Part shown: positions 22,544 to 27,713 of the stretch, in pieces | Position numbering within the stretch: position 1 is the stretch's first letter | How the letters are laid out: the number at the start of each line of letters is the position of its first letter | Source of the DNA: Lingula anatina | Taxonomy: Eukaryota > Brachiopoda > Lingulata > Lingulida > Lingulidae | Direction: 5' to 3' | NCBI RefSeq assembly: GCF_001039355.2 | Contig: NW_019774403.1 | Span: 139,032 to 166,744 of the forward strand | Length of the DNA stretch: 27,713 nt | Position numbers and translations under genes: made by a program | The notes under the pieces: model-generated | Seen by the model: only the letters and a program-made list of their open reading frames with translations | The model's database searches: none | Told to the model about the DNA's origin: nothing

Positions 22544-25500
22544 AAACACATGAAACCACAACATATGCTCCAGCTATGAAATATATTTTTAAAAACAAAC
22601 CATTTCCTAAGTTAATTTGCAGGGACTGTTTGCAATTGTTAGCATGTTACATGTGCAATAAATTTAGTACAAAGTGCAGAAATCACGACTTACAATTCAG
22701 AGAGAGGCAAAATGTATTCAGGGCACGTTTTACTCATAGTACAGTGCTACAAAAATAGCTAGCTACTCTTGCTGGTTAAACCGAACAAATTATCCAATAA
22801 GGCACCCAGTCTTTACCTGTCCATGTGTCTCCCCTGGGCTGCTACCTGGGTCGAACTTCATTGCTAGCCCAAAATCTGCGATGCAACAAGACATGTCTTT
22901 CTTCATGAGCACATTTTTGCTTTTAAAGTCCCTATGTGCCACGGCTGGTTTCCCATCGCTCCCCTTCACCCCGGGGATGTCCTCGTGTAAATATGCAAGG
23001 CCTCTGGCCATTGTCTCTGCCATCTTTAGCATGTCATTCCATGCAATGAGGTTCCCTTTAAGGTAGTCGCACAACGAGCCAAGCTCGTGAAACTCTGTGA
23101 TCAGCCACAGTTCAGTGTTGAGATTATCTCCTCTTTTCTCCGCGGCTGTGAACTTGAGAATATTCTCGTGTTTCATCAATGGTAAACTATACACTTCCTG
23201 TTCCCTCATCCAGGACTGTTTGTCTTGTATAGGGAAGATTTTCACTGCCACAAACTCATTCAATAACTGGGCCTTCCAAACAGTGCCGAAGCGCCCCCTA
23301 GCTTTCAGCTCAAGTAGCTGTAATGGTCGCAGGCTCATAAGAGGCGACGGAGGTTCCTGCAGAGGCTCGTCCGTGGGGATCTGTTGGTGATACATTATCT
23401 GCTTGTGGCGCCTCCACAGGAAGAAGGTGATGACGACCACGATGGTTATGGCAAGAAGAGGAACGAGGGAAAAGATCAAGGTTTTAATCAGCTGCTGATT
23501 CTGGTACACTGGGGCAATGGAAACCACTGGAGACCCTAGAAGACAATACAAGAATAAATGTACATACTCATTCCAAGGTTATTCATATACAACCCAGTGG
23601 TCAAAAGTAAATAACACAGCTACAATAAGGGCCCGTTTTAACCTTTTTCCTAAAAGTGGATGTTTTGGTTGCAAAACCTGAGCATCAGACATGTGAGTGA
23701 CTGGGAAAGACCAAAACTCTATGGTGCACATAAGTATGAAAGATAATTTTTTTCAGAATATGCAGTAGGCCCTTCTTTTGCCGTTTTTCCTTTCCCAGCT
23801 TACACATTTACCTTTTTATCTATCTTTGTAAAACTACTTCAACAACTACTGAACATATTTTTTAAGTAAAAGGTATGAATGTAGGTCTTCATAATTGTTC
23901 AATGACCTTCATAAAAAAATAAAAGAAAATCCCACTATGGGACCTTAAAGGTAACTTTAAACAGACATTAATATCTGGTAAAATTGAAGCAAGTCAAGCA
24001 ACTCAATATTGCAAAATTAAATACACTAAGAGCCAAGCAGAAACTGCATTCATTTTCACGCTTTAGCCAGCGACTCCTCTACAGAAAAGTCTGCAGCAGG
24101 CGATAAGTGCACTGAATACTCCCTTGGCATACCAATTTTGGGCAGTAACCCACACTACTGATGGTTATCTACAGATCCATCAGAGAGGGCAAATGCACTC
24201 TTAAGTTACGTACTGTGAGATCATTATCAACTTTCCTCCCTTTTGTTTAACAATAAAAAAAGACATGATGCAGATATGTTCTATTTCAAGAGTAAAAGAT
24301 TTTGAAAAGTAAAAACATTAACTGGTTAGAGATATAAGAGCTGGTGTGCGAGTGCAGGTACTGTTTACCAGGGACCACATATTTCAGCTTGCAAAAAAAA
24401 AACTTGATATCAGATTTAAAATCTTGTTCTTGTGAAAGTAGTGCCCTCCTCCTAAAGCACATCTAGATTAGGAAATACATTATCCATACTCAGGGCATAG
24501 GTTGGGGGCCCTGGTAAAACCAGTATCTGGATAATAAGGAGTGGTTATAGGAGGTAATGGCATTGATACATATCTGATGCACTGCAGCCTAAGTATGAAG
24601 ACACCACACTTTCAGAGGTGGGCCAGGCTTTTTATCGTTTCTAGGTTAACGCAAATGCATCACATCTGTTTGATTTGTCTGAGTATCAAAAATCTCTTGA
24701 ACATTTAATTTACTTCAAATTAATTCAAATTTTGCAACAAGGTATATAAAAACATCAATAATAATTATAGCAATATTCATAATCATAATAATGAAAAAAT
24801 GTTCCTCAAGATTTATGCCCCTTCAACAATGGTAGAACATCTTAACTTGGTGTCTGAATTGCTCCATGGCCTTGGGGTAGAAAAAAGATAGGAGGAATAA
24901 AAACCTCCCGAGGTGTCCTATCCACATTTTAGGAACTGGCACATTGTGTTCAATAGCAGGCTAAATTCAATCTAAAAACATAGTCCAACTGAATGCTTCA
25001 GATGATACACATATACCAGGACCTTGCAGGAACGACAAATGAGTGAGTCCCATGTCCAGACACCTACTGTCATTAAGTTGGTTCAATTTTTAAGCCAATC
25101 TAAGGCAACGGATATCTAGGCACACAACTAACATACAGGTACCAATCATGGTAACAATTGCATAAATACTAATATCCATAACATATTGCATAACTAATAT
25201 CCATAACATATTGCATAAACGTGTGTGCGTGTGTTACATGACCCTCACCTGTTGGTTTTGGTGTGGTAGGTAAAGGAACATGGCTGATATTAGTATTACA
25301 CATGTCCCTGTCACAACAGCAGAAGAAAACATCCTTGTCTGGTTTATCTTTATTCTCAATGCACTGTTCCTTGCCATAGCAGTCGCTGTAGTCCAACCAG
25401 CAGCCCTTCTTCAAAAGTTTGAACTCCAGGGAGGTGTTCTTCCACGAGGCATAGCAGTGGACCCTCTTCCCCGTGTCAGGAGTCTCGCAGTGCTCTGTGG

Positions 25501-25557
25501 TGTTAAAGCTCTCTACTTGGGAGTCATAATATTCACACGTGGTTGCTGTTGCCATGT
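19551..25557 (-). CDS. ACVR2: Activin receptor type II (ACVR2/Punt family), five exons, 5' partial
   Basis: Membrane serine/threonine kinase receptor of the TGF-beta superfamily. Type II receptors bind activin/BMP-class ligands and phosphorylate the GS domain of type I receptors, which then activate Smads. Coding pieces are 25557-25249, 23535-22817, 21782-21644, 21410-21280 and 19748-19551. All introns are GT-AG and junction phases agree (1, 0, 1, 0), giving 498 codons with the stop. In order the product has a ten-cysteine ectodomain, one membrane span, and a full kinase domain with Gly-rich loop, VAVK lysine, HRD, DFG and APE, ending KESSI, close to the vertebrate ACVR2A end KESSL. With a signal peptide of about 20 residues it would approach the roughly 513 residues of vertebrate ACVR2A. 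The signal-peptide exon is not in the window. I cannot choose between ACVR2A and ACVR2B; an invertebrate gene may be orthologous to both. An N lies in the last intron. Confidence 0.96.
19749..21279 (-). other. ACVR2 intron before the last coding exon (contains the N)
   Basis: Bounded by GTGAGT and CTGCAG. It holds the N at 19893 and a poly-C/(CCA)n tract at 19923-19949. The minus-strand open frame at 20657-20851 is within it and shows no domain. Its true length is uncertain because of the join. Confidence 0.85.
19893..19893. other. Single N: assembly join 3, inside ACVR2 last intron
   Basis: The bases before it (19814-19892) and after it (19894-19921) start with the same 20-mer acaagatgacaatatatttg and end with the same tcttccaa. 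They differ by 51 nt present only in the first. Read as two overlapping contig ends carrying an indel. Confidence 0.85.
21280..21410 (-). CDS. ACVR2: ACVR2 exon: kinase C-lobe
   Basis: A 131-nt exon coding [20 protein letters not shown] and then the conserved VVHKK..RP block, ending HWLKHG. Acceptor taccag lies at 21416-21411. The donor gga|GTGAGT at 21280/21279 is a consensus site; a second GT four bases further on is a worse match and breaks the phase with the next exon. The phase runs 1 to 0. The exon junction after KHG corresponds to the vertebrate KHA|GMA boundary. Confidence 0.95.
21411..21643 (-). other. ACVR2 intron between activation-segment and C-lobe exons
   Basis: A 233-nt GT-AG intron (gtaagt ... 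taccag), phase 1; the shortest intron of the gene. Confidence 0.93.
21644..21782 (-). CDS. ACVR2: ACVR2 exon: activation segment and APE
   Basis: A 139-nt exon coding the kinase activation segment and start of the C-lobe: [18 protein letters not shown], then [16 protein letters not shown] and AADG. The APE motif lies at 21753-21761. The acceptor is ttgcag at 21788-21783 and the donor is gatg|GTAAGT at 21644/21643 (phase 0 in, phase 1 out). The break before VGTRRY and the break inside the Gly codon of AADG match the vertebrate ACVR2A exon boundaries. Confidence 0.96.
21897..21938. repeat. (GT)n microsatellite
   Basis: About 21 perfect GT units inside an ACVR2 intron. Confidence 0.97.
22503..22540. 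repeat. (CT)n microsatellite
   Basis: About 19 perfect units in the same intron, preceded by short poly-C runs. Confidence 0.97.
22817..23535 (-). CDS. ACVR2: ACVR2 exon: transmembrane segment and kinase N-lobe to activation loop
   Basis: A 719-nt exon coding about 239 residues. After a short stalk comes one hydrophobic span (about residues 18-40, including [14 protein letters not shown]) followed by the basic stop-transfer WRRHK, then a proline-rich juxtamembrane stretch and the kinase. Visible kinase landmarks: Gly loop GRFG at 23285-23296, catalytic lysine of VAVK at 23240-23242, HRD at 22928-22936 followed by FKSKN, and DFG at 22868-22876. All catalytic residues are present, so an active kinase is expected. 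The family block [11 protein letters not shown] identifies type II activin receptors. Acceptor ttctag lies at 23541-23536; donor CAG|GTAAAG at 22817/22816 leaves phase 0 after the THGQ motif. This exon merges several vertebrate exons. Confidence 0.97.
24479..24535. repeat. Short imperfect hairpin in an ACVR2 intron
   Basis: ATTATCCA (24479-24486) pairs with TGGATAAT (24528-24535), continued by TACT/AGTA with a two-base bulge. The inner part also has CTGGTAAAACCAG. Confidence 0.5.
25169..25218. repeat. Perfect 25-bp tandem duplication
   Basis: The unit beginning ctaatatccataacatattg is present twice head to tail (25169-25193 and 25194-25218). It starts about 30 bases inside the intron from the ectodomain-exon donor. 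A partial third match (attgcataaa) lies just below it. Confidence 0.92.
25249..25557 (-). CDS. ACVR2: ACVR2 exon: ligand-binding ectodomain
   Basis: Encodes the extracellular three-finger activin receptor domain. Ten cysteines are visible, in the order [29 protein letters not shown], a CCC triplet and DMC, matching the type II ectodomain pattern. Candidate N-glycosylation sites include NTT, NTS and NIS. The acceptor reads tttgcag at 25564-25558 and the donor CAG|GTGAGG sits at 25249/25248. The exon starts with two bases completing an upstream codon and ends on the first base of a Gly codon, so both boundaries are phase 1. The methionine at 25555-25553 is internal, not the start: a secreted ectodomain needs a signal peptide, and none precedes it here. 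Vertebrate ACVR2A splits this region over two exons; here it is one. A proline/threonine-rich linker (TTPKPTG) closes the exon. Confidence 0.96.
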
Positions 25558-25921
25558 CTGCAAAGAGTAATAAACCAAGGTCATTCTGACTGTTATGTCT
25601 TATGCTACACTTATGAATAATCTCTCAACTGTCTATAAAAAGAGAGCTAGATGCAACCAAACCAGAAATTGCTCTCTGCAAATGTTATGCAATGGAAATG
25701 CCTAGAGACAAAATTTTCTTACCGAATTGTTATTCAAGTAACAGATTCAATCATAACATCAAGCTAATATTTCTCAAAACTCGAAACTTATATATGCATA
25801 AATCCATTCCTATCTGTGTTTTGACTAAGATACTGCACGTGAGTTTTCCTTAAATCTAACCCTTGTCCAACAAAAAATCATATCAGTTTCTTAAACATTT
25901 TTCCCTTCTTTCATGTTCTTT

Positions 25922-26045
25922 GAATGATGTGATTTTTTCCTTCAGTCAACAGCTAATATTGAGATAGGTTTTAGCTCCAATATTTCGATGTCTATCAGGA
26001 CATCTTCAATATTAGCTGTTGACTGAAGAAAAAATCACATCATTC
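25922..26045. repeat. 124-bp foldback element with about 41-bp arms
   Basis: The left arm starts gaatgatgtgatttttt and the right arm is its reverse complement, ending aaaaaatcacatcattc. The arms match over about 41 bp with a single one-base gap. The roughly 42-base loop holds a second hairpin GATGTC-TATCAG-GACATC (25987-26004). No open frame; no target-site duplication is obvious. MITE-like by structure; family unknown. Confidence 0.75.
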
Positions 26046-27690
26046 TTAAAACTTAACACAGCTGATGAAATTCTTCTCTGACTTTTATGCTCTTTAATCC
26101 TAGGTTTGCAAACCTTTTTCTTAGTATGAATATTACCACATGCTTTTTACTGTAACTAACAATGAACATGTCTTTTCTGCATTCTAATTCCTTACATAAA
26201 AGTATGAATTTTTCTCCTGCACCGAGCGTGTGACTGCACTCTTGAAGCTGTACAGACGCTTGGGTGGTCCTTCATTCCCTCTCCTGCTACCACTATCGCA
26301 CAAGGCCACAGACAAGCCAGCTGAGAGGTAACAACATAATCAATGCAATGCACTGAAATAGGTCTACTTCACGAATAACCCATCAAACCCATCGCCTCAG
26401 CTACATTCAGAAGAGGGCAATTTCAGACCAAGGAGTCTCTGTGTTATTTATTTGCCAGATATCACCCGGCCATTAACCAGTCCACAGAGGGCTTGTCTAA
26501 GCAGGCTTCTGGACATATTCTTTATCACTTTTGTATCAGCCTCTGGAATGTGGACTGAACCATTCACAGACTTGTCTTAAATCATTTCTATGGGTTAGTT
26601 ATGTTAATTGCTATATTCCACCTGGGCTCTGGTTTTTGGCCAGTGTATATATAATTCCAAACATGACCGGATCTTCAAATTGATTGCTGGACAATGCCAT
26701 GAATAAAATAAAACAAATAATGTTACTTAAAAGAAAAGAGTTTCTTAACAGGTTCAAAATCCATCAACATAACATCTTATTTGTAAAGTGACCCCAAAAC
26801 CACAAGCACACGAACAAGGATAGCTGTAAGTTGCTCAATTGGCCTTCCTAAACCAATCACTTTCCTCTCACAGCTTGTTCTTTTCTTACTGATGAAACTT
26901 AACAGACCTCTTGGCTTTTTCTGCACCCCTGCTCACCCCTGGTGTGCCGTACCGAGGTTACGTGGCATTACCTCTGCAAGGCAGGCTAGGCTGTCTAGAC
27001 GCCAGTTAATTGCTCTCAAGAGGCTACATTTTTTCTCTTCTCATTTTACAATCCCCGCTGCGCAACTACCCTTTCATGCCAGGCACATGAAAGCAGGAAA
27101 AGTGCCCAGCACTGTGCTGCTTAACGCTACCTAACTCAAACACACATAAAACAACAGAAATGTCAGCCACTCCAGCTTAACAGGCCAAAAAACACAGAGT
27201 AAACCAAAAACAAAAAATAAAGAATACAGTATCAGAAGAGAAAAAACGGAGGCTTCAAAACGGTCATTATATCTCAGCATTATAATGCTGAGCTTAAAAA
27301 GCCAATTTCCAATCATGTTCAATTTATTGACCCAAAAATCATGTCATGTTAAGTAATGATCAAGGCCAAGAAATAAGCAGCTCTATGAACCAGCACGGCA
27401 CTTATCACCATATTCTAGGCGTGCTCATCCAGGTTAGAAAGTAGAAATGCCTAAGTACCCTCATGCATAATCAGATAATCAAATGAGTAAATTACATTTC
27501 AAATGACTGAGAATTTTTCTCTTTAAGGGATGACAGACCTCCTCAGGAAAATTTCTCCATATCCCCATCTAGTAACAATCATCCACTTGGCATTAGAAAA
27601 AAACTTAGAAGAGCTTCTCAGCTTAAAAACAACAACAACCTTGCTTTGTTTCATATTCAAATGTTACGATGCCCGCCTTTTTTTATGGTG

Positions 27691-27713
27691 TGGGGGTGTG
27701 GGGGGGGGGGGGG
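27691..27713. repeat. Terminal G-rich run
   Basis: ggggg-tg-tg followed by 13 G at the last base of the window, where a contig or scaffold end is likely. Confidence 0.9.

Larger units (their letters stand above)
21783..22816 (-). other. ACVR2 intron after the THGQ codons
   Basis: About 1.03-kb GT-AG intron, phase 0. It contains the (GT)n tract at 21897-21938, poly-C runs at 22459-22468 and 22487-22500, and the (CT)n tract at 22503-22540. No further exon seen. Confidence 0.93.
23536..25248 (-). other. ACVR2 intron between ectodomain and transmembrane exons
   Basis: About 1.7-kb GT-AG intron, phase 1. It contains a short hairpin at 24479-24535 (ATTATCCA ... TGGATAAT) and a 25-bp tandem duplication at 25169-25218. 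No additional exon was recognised, although vertebrate ACVR2A has more exons in this part. Confidence 0.92.
25558..27713. other. ACVR2 first intron/upstream sequence
   Basis: Follows the acceptor of the ectodomain exon on the minus strand. It should lead to the signal-peptide exon, which I did not find. It contains the foldback at 25922-26045. Open frames at 26892-27134 (plus) and 27131-27322 (minus) lack recognisable domains. The sequence ends in a run of 13 G. Confidence 0.6.

Noticed and set aside
23283-23298. CTCF-like AGGGGGCGC within the kinase exon
   Set aside because: Only 11 of 14 positions fit, and the bases are fixed by coding for the ARGRF glycine loop.
25987-26020. Possible hammerhead ribozyme core on the minus strand (CTGATAG ... 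GAAA) in the foldback loop
   Set aside because: The CTGATA bases are the loop of a GATGTC/GACATC hairpin, and the required CTGANGA core and three-stem layout are not present.

Overview
This is an AT-rich, intron-bearing and microsatellite-rich animal nuclear sequence. One gene is clear: an activin receptor type II (ACVR2/Punt family) on the minus strand, coded by five exons between 25557 and 19551. They supply 497 residues plus the stop. Only the signal-peptide exon is missing; it would lie above 25557 and was not found. Three splice positions in the C-terminal half match the vertebrate gene, while the upstream exons are larger. That fits a bilaterian, and I would guess a marine invertebrate (lophotrochozoan or deuterostome), but the phylum cannot be fixed from one gene.

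Layout. 1-2967: fragment of about 3 kb ending at a single N (2968), nearly identical to 4077-7033. 2969-13735: second block, with about 1.1 kb of unique sequence (including a 216-bp inverted-repeat element), then the second copy of the 3-kb unit, a CpG- and motif-rich promoter-like stretch at about 6880-7290, and about 3.3 kb of non-coding DNA. 10569-13735 and 13737-16929: two nearly identical 3.2-kb copies separated by one N (13736). 16930-19550: sequence downstream of the receptor, including its 3' UTR. 19551-25557: receptor exons and introns, with a third N (19893) in the last intron. 25558-27713: first intron or upstream sequence, with a long foldback element and a terminal poly-G run.

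The main structural result is that all three single-N positions behave the same way. The sequence before each N is repeated after it, with differences of the kind seen between alleles: microsatellite lengths, small indels and SNPs. The simplest reading is that four assembled pieces (1-2967, 2969-13735, 13737-19892, 19894-27713) were joined without collapsing allelic overlaps. About 6.2 kb of the window would then be redundant, and the two large direct repeats are probably not real tandem duplications. Receptor exons lie on both sides of the third join in correct order and frame, so that join is right.

I found no RNA gene, CRISPR array, prokaryotic or viral gene, or intact transposon. Apart from the receptor, the open frames look like chance or microsatellite-derived frames. 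I see no convincing undescribed multi-gene system. The best leads outside the receptor are the promoter-like island, three foldback elements and some conserved-looking factor-binding motifs.
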